Positions 18,694-26,117 of a stretch of 36,239 nt of DNA are shown one piece after another (within the stretch, counting starts at the first letter, position 1; each line of letters starts with the position of its first letter). The position numbers were made by a program, and so were the translations under genes. Source of the stretch: Lachnospiraceae bacterium (GTDB taxonomy: Bacteria > Bacillota > Clostridia > Lachnospirales > Lachnospiraceae); assembly GCA_030537145.1 (NCBI GenBank), contig JAUNON010000010.1, positions 1 through 36,239 of the forward strand. The letters run 5' to 3'. The notes beneath the pieces are model-generated. The model saw only the letters and a program-made list of their open reading frames with translations. It did no database searches and was not told where the DNA came from.

Positions 18694-19712
18694 TGCTTCC
18701 CTCCTAAGCTTCTGTGGGCTTCCCTGTCCTTCGCCCGCTCCTTCTGCCTTGCAGACAGCTTCGCCTCATAATCATCGTATGCTTTTACAATTTTCTGTAC
18801 CAGAGGGTGACGCACCACATCCTGGCTGGTCAGGTAGCAAAATTGAATATCTTCCACTTTTTTCAGCACCCTGACCGCCACCTCCAGGCCCGACTGAGAC
18901 TCTGTCGGCAGATCCTTCTGGGTCAGATCTCCGGTAACGATCACCTTAGAGCCAAAACCGATACGGGTCAGGAACATCTTCATCTGGGCCGGCGTAGTAT
19001 TTTGCGCTTCGTCCAGGATAATAAAGGCATTATCCAGCGTCCTTCCGCGCATATATGCCAAAGGCGCCACCTCAATCAGTCCCTTTTCCATATTCTTCTG
19101 GAAGCTTTCCGGCCCCATGATCTGGTAGAGCGCATCATATAAAGGCCGCAGATAGGGATCCACCTTGCTTTGCAGGTCCCCCGGAAGAAATCCCAGCTTT
19201 TCTCCTGCCTCAATGGCAGGACGGGTCATAATGATCCGGCTTACCTCATCATTTTTAAAGGCGGTAATGGCCATGGCCATGGCCAGATATGTTTTGCCGG
19301 TGCCTGCCGGTCCAATGCCGAATACGATCATATTTTTCCGAATGGCGTCTACATACTGCTTCTGCCCCAGCGTTTTTGGCTTGATGGGCTTGCCGTTGAT
19401 CGTATGACAGATACAGTCTCTGTCGATCTCCACCAGGGAATCTTCTTTTTCTTCGTAAGATAAAGAAATGGCATAGTTTACATTCTGTTCCGTAATTACA
19501 TTGCCCCGCTTTGACAGCTCCATCAGATTTGACAGAATGCGCACAGCCCGGTCCGCAGCCGCTTCACTGCCTAAAATCTTTGTAGTGCCGTCTCTGCTGA
19601 TCACTGTAACATTCAATGACTTCTCGATTTTCTTGATAAACTGGTCGAACTGTCCAAAAACATTTTTCTCATGCTCTGCCGGAACAGCAATCATCCTTTC
19701 AACCATACTCAT
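18690..19712 (-). CDS. phoH: PhoH family ATPase (YbeZ-like)
   Basis: The product has 340 residues: an N-terminal KH-like part (about 25-75), then the PhoH ATPase domain with Walker A GIGPAGTGKT (132-141), RPAIEAGEKLGFLPGD, Walker B FIILDEAQNTT and VTGDLTQ. PhoH proteins are RNA-associated ATPases that physically partner YbeY. The ATG at 19712 overlaps the yqfD stop by 4 bases, with AAGGAA about 10 bases upstream. It ends in a basic tail (RQKERAKDRE) and overlaps ybeY by 4 bases. Confidence 0.95.
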   Translation of the reverse strand: MSMVERMIAVPAEHEKNVFGQFDQFIKKIEKSLNVTVISRDGTTKILGSEAAADRAVRILSNLMELSKRGNVITEQNVNYAISLSYEEKEDSLVEIDRDCICHTINGKPIKPKTLGQKQYVDAIRKNMIVFGIGPAGTGKTYLAMAMAITAFKNDEVSRIIMTRPAIEAGEKLGFLPGDLQSKVDPYLRPLYDALYQIMGPESFQKNMEKGLIEVAPLAYMRGRTLDNAFIILDEAQNTTPAQMKMFLTRIGFGSKVIVTGDLTQKDLPTESQSGLEVAVRVLKKVEDIQFCYLTSQDVVRHPLVQKIVKAYDDYEAKLSARQKERAKDREAHRSLGGKQ

Positions 19713-20938
19713 TCGCTGGAAATTCCTTCTTTCTGTATTTCAGTGCTGTCGATCGCCGCCCTCTTTCCGGTTTTTTCAACGAAGATCAAAGTCCCCCGGG
19801 CGGTGCATACCGAATCAGCCGTTTCTATTTTAACATTATTTTGAAATATTTGAACCCCCTTTTCTTGTATTTTTTCAAGAAAGTGATTCAAATTGTCTTT
19901 CGCCAGTGCTTCGGCCTGTTCCGGAGTCCAGGTTTTTTCCACGATCTGGTATTCCCGCAGGGTAATGCTGGAAAAAAAGATGGGAAGATAAAAATTTTCC
20001 ATTAACCGGAACTGCCGGTTTTCCGAAACGCAGTCGTACTGCAGGTAGGGTTTCCCAAAAAAGGGAAGGCCCAGATGAAAAGAGCCGAATTTCAGAAGAA
20101 AACGGCTTCGTTTTTTACCGGTATATACCTTTTCCGGCTGCTGAAGCAAAATGCGGTCCTGATAATTCCGGCTGGTCCGTACATAGATATCTGCGTCCGC
20201 CGCCACATACTGCCGGTCATACACCTCGCCGGAATCGTTGATCAGTTCTATACATCCGGATACCAGCAGATCCCCCTTTTTTACCTGCGCACCCACCGTA
20301 ACCTGCGGTGTCCCGGCTCGGGTAATGATCTTTGTCACAGTTCCGTCCACCGTGGAAACCAGATCACAGGGGCCGTTTTCCTCCTGTATTTCTGTTTCCG
20401 GATCCTCATTTTCCTTTAGAGAGATCAGCAGCCGCGTCCCCTGAAGCTTTACCGATACCCAGGTCAGCTCCGGAAAGAATTGCCGCAGATCGGCAGCCAG
20501 AAGCTTGTAATCCACCGCAGTTTTCCAGATGCCCTGCTGGATTCCCTCCTCCTTCAGATAATCCAGGATCTTTTCATCGGTTACGGAAAGATTTCCGTCA
20601 ATTTTTATATCCCAGATAAAAAGGGAAAGAAAAAAAAGAAGAAAGACGGAAAATCCCATTGCAAGAAACAGCGGCTTTCGCTTTCGATACCGGTAAAAAA
20701 AGAAGGGCAGCCCGGCTTTTTGAAGCACCCGCACCCGAATACGGCATTTCCGCACAAGCGGCTTTAGCTTCCAGAAGCCGGCCAGAGAAAGACTGGCTTC
20801 ATATCCGTTTTCACAGGGCTGCAGATCCCATAGATTTATCTGATGGTAAGCGCATAGATTCAGGAAACGTTCGCAAAAACCTCCGGTTACCAGAATACGC
20901 ACATTTCCTCTTATCCAGGATAAGAATTTTCCCTTCAC
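19709..20938 (-). CDS. yqfD: sporulation protein YqfD
   Basis: The 409-residue protein has a cytoplasmic N-terminus of about 85 residues, one strong membrane segment (PLFLAMGFSVFLLFFLSLFI, about 88-107) and a long outside domain with WVSVKLQGTRLLISLKE and a TVDGTVTKIITRAGTPQV segment. This matches YqfD, expressed under SigE in the mother cell of Bacillus; Clostridia homologues are also sporulation genes. The start is GTG at 20938 with AGGGGAG about 10 bases upstream. It follows yqfC by 30 bases and overlaps phoH by 4, the standard Firmicutes order. Confidence 0.92.
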   Translation of the reverse strand: MKGKFLSWIRGNVRILVTGGFCERFLNLCAYHQINLWDLQPCENGYEASLSLAGFWKLKPLVRKCRIRVRVLQKAGLPFFFYRYRKRKPLFLAMGFSVFLLFFLSLFIWDIKIDGNLSVTDEKILDYLKEEGIQQGIWKTAVDYKLLAADLRQFFPELTWVSVKLQGTRLLISLKENEDPETEIQEENGPCDLVSTVDGTVTKIITRAGTPQVTVGAQVKKGDLLVSGCIELINDSGEVYDRQYVAADADIYVRTSRNYQDRILLQQPEKVYTGKKRSRFLLKFGSFHLGLPFFGKPYLQYDCVSENRQFRLMENFYLPIFFSSITLREYQIVEKTWTPEQAEALAKDNLNHFLEKIQEKGVQIFQNNVKIETADSVCTARGTLIFVEKTGKRAAIDSTEIQKEGISSE

Positions 20939-20968
20939 CAGGCATGCTCCCCTTTTTGGTAAAATATT

Positions 20969-21307
20969 CTATCTGTTTTTATAGCAGATGCTCTCGATTT
21001 TCCCTTTTATTTTCATTTCCTCCCTGGCATAAAAAAGAATTTCCAGACGCTTCCCGCATATCTCCACCTGACATTGCTTCGTCAAAATGGTCAGCTTTTC
21101 CGGACAGTAATCCAGAATGCCTTTATAATTTTCGATTACAAGCTCATTTTGTCCTGTAACAGTAACGCAGCAGGAACCTGTTACCGTGTCTCTGGGCAGC
21201 ATGGCCGTATCTGCAAATCTTCCCAGAAGCTGCTCCCACTGTTCTTTGCGGGCCGCCGATTTTTGGGCCTTTCTGGTCCGATGAAATACAGACCCTTTTC
21301 CTGACAT
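20969..21307 (-). CDS. yqfC: YabP/YqfC family sporulation protein
   Basis: The 112-residue protein contains LPRDTVTGSCCVTVTGQNEL and VIENYKGILDYCPEKLTI, the beta-rich signature of the YabP/YqfC family. Its C-terminus is IKGKIESICY. YqfC is coexpressed with YqfD during sporulation. The ATG at 21307 has AAGGAGA with ideal spacing; an in-frame TTG 24 bases upstream would put this site inside the coding region, so I reject it. This is the first gene of the long leftward block that reaches mreB. No convincing SigE or SigA promoter was found in the short space before the terminator at 21359-21414. Confidence 0.9.
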   Translation of the reverse strand: MSGKGSVFHRTRKAQKSAARKEQWEQLLGRFADTAMLPRDTVTGSCCVTVTGQNELVIENYKGILDYCPEKLTILTKQCQVEICGKRLEILFYAREEMKIKGKIESICYKNR

Positions 21308-21358
21308 ACCGCTCTCCTTTTCCGTCTGCAAATTCGATTTTGCGACAGCTCCGTCACA

Positions 21359-21414
21359 AGAAAAAGTGTCCCGGAAACTGACAGGACGTTCAATTTTACA
21401 AGGACACTTTTTCT
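21359..21414 (-). terminator. putative terminator of the FGGY kinase gene
   Basis: A perfect 13-bp inverted repeat (AGAAAAAGTGTCC / GGACACTTTTTCT) with a 30-base loop lies 86 bases past the kinase stop. On either strand the stem ends in a T-rich run, so it could work in both directions. The loop is longer than in a classic intrinsic terminator. Two smaller perfect hairpins lie between it and the kinase stop: CGTTTC-TTTCG-GAAACG and CTGTAA-TTT-TTACAG. Confidence 0.55.
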
Positions 21415-21499
21415 AATACACTATGTAGTTTTTTTCTGATATATGCCAGGAACTGTAAAAATTACAGCTTTCATATCGTCCGTTTCCGAAAGAAACGCA

Positions 21500-23098
21500 C
21501 TATTTCAGGTTATCTACTGCGGCCCGCTCAATGGGCAATCCTGCCGCATAACGCTGAATGAAGCAGTCGAAACCTTCCACATCGGAAGCCTTGGGCTCCA
21601 GAGTACTTCCCTTTTCACCGGCAAATACCTTATTGTTCAGATAAGCAGCCAGCTCTTCCCCCGCTTCCTTCTGCATCATATAATTTGCCAGAACGGCAAT
21701 CCCCCAGGCACCGCCCTCTCCTGCTGTTTCCATAACCGTAACGGGCGCATTTACCGCAGCCGCCAGAATACTCTGACCAACGCCTGCCGTCTTAAACAGG
21801 CCTCCGTGGCCCATCATGCGGCTGACCTTTACATCCTCTTTCTTAAGCAGGATATCCAATCCGGTCTTTAATGCCCCAAGCGACGTAAACAGGTTTACTC
21901 TCATAAAGTTGGCCAGGCTGAATTTGGCATTGGGTGTGCGGACAAACAAGGGACGGCCTTCTTCAAATCCGGTTACATGTTCGCCGGAGAAGTAGTTGTA
22001 AGCCAGCAGACCGCCGCAGTCCGGATCTCCCTCCAGCGCTTTGTTGTACAGCACGCCGAAAATCTGATTCATATCCGTTTTGATGCCCATGGCCTCCGAA
22101 TATTCCTTAAAGATATTGACCCATGCGTTCAGATCTGAGGTACAGTTGTTGCAGTGCACCATGGCAACCAGTTCGCCGCTTGGCGTAGTCACCAGATCGA
22201 TCTCCGGATACACGTTTTTCAGATCCTTTTCCAGTACCACCATAGCAAATACAGAGGTTCCCGCGGAAACATTACCGGTAGTCACCTCAACGCTGTTGGT
22301 GGCCGTCATACCGGTCCCAGCATCGCCCTCCGGCGGACACATGGGAATCCCTGCCTTCAGGGTTCCGCTCACATCCAGAAGCTTTGCGCCCTTTTCGGTC
22401 AGTACACCGGCCTTATCACCTGCCACGAGAACCCTGGGAAGAATCTCTTCCAGCTTCCAGGGATACTTTCCTTCTACCAACGTATCAAATTTTGCGATCA
22501 TTTCCTGATCGAAATTCTTCGTGCGGATATCGATGGGGAACATGCCGGAGGCTTCCCCTACACCCAGCACCTTTTCACCGGAAAGCTGCCAGTGAATATA
22601 TCCTGCCAGAGTAGTAAAGAAGGTAATTTCCGGAACATGCTCCTCCTCGTTCAGAATCGCCTGATATAAGTGGGCGATACTCCATCTCTGGGGAATATTA
22701 TAGTGGAACAGCTCCGTCAGCTTGCCGGAGGCTTCCCCGGTGATCGTATTTCTCCAGGTGCGGAAGGGAACCAGAAGCTCATCCTCTTTATTAAATGCCA
22801 TATACCCGTGCATCATGGCACTGAAGCCGATGGAGCCGATGGTCTCCAGCGCTACTCCGTATTTTTCTTTCACATCCGCAGCCAGATTACTGTAGCAGTC
22901 CTGCAGTCCGGTCCAGATGTCCTCCAGACTATAAGTCCAGATTCCGTTTTCCAGGCGGTTTTCCCAATCATGGCTTCCGGAAGCGATGGTCTTATGATCA
23001 TCCTCTTTGATCAGGATCGCTTTGATCCTGGTAGAACCAAATTCAATACCAAGAGCGGTCCTTCCTGTCTGTACCGCACTCTTCGCATCAATTCCCAT
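21500..23098 (-). CDS. FGGY-family carbohydrate kinase, possibly AraK-type ribulokinase
   Basis: The 532-residue product is an FGGY sugar kinase: phosphate-1 loop [11 protein letters not shown] (17-27), [18 protein letters not shown], the phosphate-2 region [13 protein letters not shown] and an adenosine motif MGHGGLFKT. Such enzymes phosphorylate sugars or polyols with ATP. The [14 protein letters not shown] N-terminus and [13 protein letters not shown] resemble, from memory, the clostridial non-AraB ribulokinase AraK, often annotated xylulokinase. That substrate is inference. The start is decided by AAGGAGG, 8 bases before ATG 23098; an in-frame ATG at 23140 has no site. It stands alone, without an isomerase or epimerase gene nearby, and has its own promoter and terminator. 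Confidence 0.85.
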   Translation of the reverse strand: MGIDAKSAVQTGRTALGIEFGSTRIKAILIKEDDHKTIASGSHDWENRLENGIWTYSLEDIWTGLQDCYSNLAADVKEKYGVALETIGSIGFSAMMHGYMAFNKEDELLVPFRTWRNTITGEASGKLTELFHYNIPQRWSIAHLYQAILNEEEHVPEITFFTTLAGYIHWQLSGEKVLGVGEASGMFPIDIRTKNFDQEMIAKFDTLVEGKYPWKLEEILPRVLVAGDKAGVLTEKGAKLLDVSGTLKAGIPMCPPEGDAGTGMTATNSVEVTTGNVSAGTSVFAMVVLEKDLKNVYPEIDLVTTPSGELVAMVHCNNCTSDLNAWVNIFKEYSEAMGIKTDMNQIFGVLYNKALEGDPDCGGLLAYNYFSGEHVTGFEEGRPLFVRTPNAKFSLANFMRVNLFTSLGALKTGLDILLKKEDVKVSRMMGHGGLFKTAGVGQSILAAAVNAPVTVMETAGEGGAWGIAVLANYMMQKEAGEELAAYLNNKVFAGEKGSTLEPKASDVEGFDCFIQRYAAGLPIERAAVDNLK

Positions 23099-23160
23099 TT
23101 CAAAATCCTCCTTAAACATATATATTTGTACATATTGCATAAAACAATCTTCTTTTTTTT

Positions 23161-23189
23161 ATTCTAATATACAAAAACAACAATGTCAA
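23161..23189 (-). promoter_or_regulatory. SigA-type promoter of the FGGY kinase gene
   Basis: On the minus strand TTGACA (23189-23184) and TAGAAT (23166-23161) are separated by exactly 17 bases, giving a start near 23154 and a leader of about 55 bases. The leader contains ATTTGTAC (23124-23131, plus strand), a half-site like that of AraR operators; the other half does not match well. Confidence 0.8.
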
Positions 23190-23227
23190 TGAGGAATCTG
23201 CTTCATTCGCAGGCGTCTGACAACAAA

Positions 23228-24913
23228 TTAGATTTTTCCGGCAATAAAAACAGATGTCGGGCCATCAGCGCCTCCAATAATAGAAGTCAAGGCATTGTCT
23301 GAATCATTTGTATCATCCACAGCTTCTGTTTCCGGCTCAAACTGAGCCGCCCAGGTCTGAGCTTTGATCATAACCTCAGAAAACAGAGACATTAAATCCG
23401 TATTGCCAAGCTCCAGTATCATGCGTTTCTCTTCCGGAGCTTCAAAGGACGGCGCTTCTGCAGAAAGGTGCACGCTTCCCTGCAGACCGGCCTTCTCGCC
23501 GTCTGATTCCAGAGAAAGCTCATGGATCGTCCACAGGAATGATTTTCCTTTTTCAATATCCGAAAATACGCCGGAAAGGTTCAGGGCAATTTCCGTGTCA
23601 TCCTCGTTCATCTTTAATGCTACATCCAGGGTGCCGGTCTTTGCGTCAAAGGCAGCTTCTGCCACCTGATCCGAATACAGGATTTCTCCCTCCGTACGAA
23701 TCTCCATGCGGATCTTTGTATCAGAAAAGGCTTCTGTTTCTTCTGTATCTTTTTCCATGTAGAAGGCACCCAGCTCATTTCCGTCCGGATCCTTGCAGGT
23801 CATGCAGAAATCAAAGGCCTGCCATGGCTTTTCCGGATCGACAAAGTTCACTTCGTAATCCAGATATCCCTGGAAATTATCTTCCTCCATAGACACATCC
23901 ACGCTGACCAGCGACTGAGAGGTCGTTTCATCTTCTGTTTCTTCCTCTGCTTCTGTATCTTCCTCCGGAAGCGTTCCGGACACTAACCGGGTATCAAGGT
24001 ACAGCTCATAGCTGATTTTTTCCACCAGATTATTCCGGACGGTGAAAAGAACCTCCACTTCGTCTCCCATCATAGTGCTCATCTGATCCAGCATCTCATC
24101 GATTTCCTCCAGAGCGCTGTCCGTATCATTCTGAACCATAAGACCGGACTTTTCAAAAATACCGAGATACTCTTCCATAACAATTCGGTAAATATCCACA
24201 ATATCCTGCGTTTGATATGTGACTGTATAGATGGTCTTATCGTTCTCCTCTGTCTTTTCTGCCTGAACTCCCTCCTGGATTTTTTCTGCCTTTTCTTTTA
24301 TTTTATCTTTCAGGTCAAACAGCCCCGGCTCGTGAGAATCCTCCGGATAAAATTTCAGATCAAAATCAGGAATCTCGAACGACTCTTCTCCCTCGGACGG
24401 CTCTTCTCCCTCCAGCATTGCCTGCAGAGCAGATCCCTCATACTGCTCCTTGAAGCTGCCGGAGCGGATGGCGACTGCTCCGGAAAAAAACTGAGGCAGC
24501 GTCAGGGCCAGTTCATCCTGATCCCCGTACAGGGAAAAATCAAGAAAAGGATCGATCCCCTTCTTTAATCCAAGCTGGATCAGCCATTTTTTCAGCTTCG
24601 GATCCACCTGCAAGGTCATCGAGGCAGAGCTGTCCTCCGGAACAGCATCCTCGATTTCCAGCAGACTGGCCGTCTCCTCACTCAGTGCTCCCTCCAGCTC
24701 CACAGAAAACCCGTTTTCTTCCATCTCTTCCCAAAGCTCAGAAAGGCCAAGGGTTTTCCCAAGTAAAGAAGGCTCTTCTTTTTCAAATTGGGCTTCCATA
24801 ATCTCCTGCAGCTCTTCTGCCGGTGACGCAAATGCTGCCGTCTGCATGGATAATGCTGTCGATAATGCAGCGGCTGCAAGGATACCTGTTTTACTGCATA
24901 TGTTTTTTCTCAT
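23228..24913 (-). CDS. secreted acidic protein of unknown function with C-terminal GGADGPT tag
   Basis: I do not recognise the 561-residue protein. It starts with a signal peptide (RKNICSKTG, hydrophobic stretch, likely cleavage after AAFA near residue 24). The mature part is very acidic, with repeated beta-strand-like segments such as TVTYQTQDIVDIY, EVEVLFTVRNNLVEKISYEL and KTGTLDVALKMNEDDTEIALNL. An ETEDE-type low-complexity stretch lies near 325. The last 18 residues read SIIGGADGPTSVFIAGKI (544-561). GGADGPT otherwise marks the ion-path helix of Na+-translocating decarboxylase beta subunits (OadB), but no other part resembles those membrane proteins. ATG 24913 follows GGAGGAAGAGAGA; an in-frame TTG 15 bases upstream would place this site in the coding region. 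It has its own promoter with an operator-like palindrome. Confidence 0.8.
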   Translation of the reverse strand: MRKNICSKTGILAAAALSTALSMQTAAFASPAEELQEIMEAQFEKEEPSLLGKTLGLSELWEEMEENGFSVELEGALSEETASLLEIEDAVPEDSSASMTLQVDPKLKKWLIQLGLKKGIDPFLDFSLYGDQDELALTLPQFFSGAVAIRSGSFKEQYEGSALQAMLEGEEPSEGEESFEIPDFDLKFYPEDSHEPGLFDLKDKIKEKAEKIQEGVQAEKTEENDKTIYTVTYQTQDIVDIYRIVMEEYLGIFEKSGLMVQNDTDSALEEIDEMLDQMSTMMGDEVEVLFTVRNNLVEKISYELYLDTRLVSGTLPEEDTEAEEETEDETTSQSLVSVDVSMEEDNFQGYLDYEVNFVDPEKPWQAFDFCMTCKDPDGNELGAFYMEKDTEETEAFSDTKIRMEIRTEGEILYSDQVAEAAFDAKTGTLDVALKMNEDDTEIALNLSGVFSDIEKGKSFLWTIHELSLESDGEKAGLQGSVHLSAEAPSFEAPEEKRMILELGNTDLMSLFSEVMIKAQTWAAQFEPETEAVDDTNDSDNALTSIIGGADGPTSVFIAGKI

Positions 24914-24959
24914 TCTCTCTTCCTCCAATAATCTATCATTTGCTGTTATACACCGCCTT

Positions 24960-24981
24960 GTGTACTAGCTAAATAGTACAC
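24960..24981 (-). promoter_or_regulatory. operator-like palindrome over the -10 box
   Basis: Perfect 8-bp arms, GTGTACTA and TAGTACAC, flank a 6-base spacer. The palindrome covers the -10 hexamer of the promoter at 24973-25001, so a bound protein would block RNA polymerase. AGTGTA and TACAC half-sites are like those I recall for YtrA-type GntR repressors, where the spacing is close but not identical. No GntR gene is in the window. Confidence 0.65.
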
Positions 24982-25001
24982 TAGTGCAAAAGGAATGTCA
25001 A
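24973..25001 (-). promoter_or_regulatory. SigA-type promoter of the GGADGPT-tagged protein gene
   Basis: TTGACA (25001-24996) and TACTAT (24978-24973) lie 17 bases apart on the minus strand. The -35 begins only 14 bases after the stop codon of the ABC ATPase gene, with no terminator between, so some readthrough from the transporter operon is possible. Confidence 0.75.
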
Positions 25002-25015
25002 GAGAAATATTTTTA

Positions 25016-26092
25016 TTACAGAATATAGACCCCGTTGGGATCAAAGGCCAGCTTTGTCTTTTCCCCAGCTTCATAGATCCGGCGATTGATGGGGTTATAG
25101 TCTGTGATCTGAACGACCGCATCCCCCACCCGGGCCTGATAAAACTGATAAGAGCCCATGAAGGTGGAAAGAATAATTTCACAGTCGATCAGCCCTTCTT
25201 CCGATAACCGGACTGCCTCCGGTCGGATAACAAGCGAAGCCTGATCTCCCGGCTTTCTATTCGCATAATTGTTGACGGTAATCGCACAGCCACTGACTGT
25301 AATCTCCGCCTGATCCTCCCTGACGGCATTCACCTTTGCGTCCAGGAAGTTGGCTTCCCCGATGAAGTCCGCCACAAAACGGGAATTCGGATGATAATAG
25401 ATCTCTCTGGGCGTACCGATCTGTTCCACCCGCCCCTTGCTCATAATAATGATCTGGTCAGAAATGCTCATGGCCTCAGACTGGTCATGGGTAACATAAA
25501 TCGCCGTGATTCCCACCTTTTGCTGTATTTTTCGAATTTCCGTCCGCATTGTGACCCGCAGCTTTGCATCCAGGTTACTCAGCGGCTCGTCAAACAGCAG
25601 AACGCCCGGCTCCAGCACAAGCGCCCTTGCAAGGGCAACTCTTTGCTGCTGGCCTCCGGAAAGCTGGTTTGTCATGCGTGATTCCATCCCGGAAAGCTCC
25701 ACAAGCTCAAGAATTTCCATCACACGACGGCGGATTTCCTCCTTTGGCAGCTTTCTTATCTTCAGGCCGTAGGCCACATTGTCAAACACATTGTAATGCG
25801 GAAGCAGTGCGTAGCTCTGAAATACCATCGCAGTATCCCGCTTGTTTGGAGTAAGCGCATTGATGGGTTCGCCGCCCAGGTAGATCTCCCCCTCATCCGG
25901 ACTTTCAAATCCGGCAATCATACGCAGGGTCGTGGTTTTGCCGCAGCCGGAAGGCCCCAGCAGAGTCACAAACGTACCGGGCGCTATGTCCAGCGTTGTA
26001 TCTCGCACCGCATAAAAATCTTTTTTTGTTTTCGGATCCTGATAGATCTTTGAGATATGTTCCAGGCGGACGCCCTTTTTCTCCTTTGCCAT
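25016..26092 (-). CDS. ABC transporter ATP-binding protein (FbpC/PotA-like, with TOBE domain)
   Basis: The 358-residue importer ATPase has Walker A GPSGCGKTT (46-54), Q-loop MVFQSYALLPHYNV, signature LSGGQQQRV (144-152), Walker B VLLFDEPLSNLD (164-175) and the switch His202 in YVTHDQSEA. A C-terminal TOBE domain covers about 260-358. This architecture belongs to the family that takes up ferric iron, polyamines, phosphonates or phosphosugars. It is the last gene of the operon, 25 bases after the permease. AGGAGGAAATCAAT precedes ATG 26092. The substrate cannot be told from sequence. Confidence 0.9.
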   Translation of the reverse strand: MAKEKKGVRLEHISKIYQDPKTKKDFYAVRDTTLDIAPGTFVTLLGPSGCGKTTTLRMIAGFESPDEGEIYLGGEPINALTPNKRDTAMVFQSYALLPHYNVFDNVAYGLKIRKLPKEEIRRRVMEILELVELSGMESRMTNQLSGGQQQRVALARALVLEPGVLLFDEPLSNLDAKLRVTMRTEIRKIQQKVGITAIYVTHDQSEAMSISDQIIIMSKGRVEQIGTPREIYYHPNSRFVADFIGEANFLDAKVNAVREDQAEITVSGCAITVNNYANRKPGDQASLVIRPEAVRLSEEGLIDCEIILSTFMGSYQFYQARVGDAVVQITDYNPINRRIYEAGEKTKLAFDPNGVYIL

Positions 26093-26117
26093 ATTGATTT
26101 CCTCCTCTGCTTTCTTT

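Noticed and set aside
23228..24913. Decarboxylase beta-subunit function for the GGADGPT-tagged protein
   Set aside because: Only the short tail resembles OadB; the body is soluble, acidic and secreted with no multi-span membrane domain.
24914..24928. TTG start for the GGADGPT-tagged protein
   Set aside because: The codons between TTG and ATG 24913 are the ribosome binding site itself (GGAGGAAGAG).
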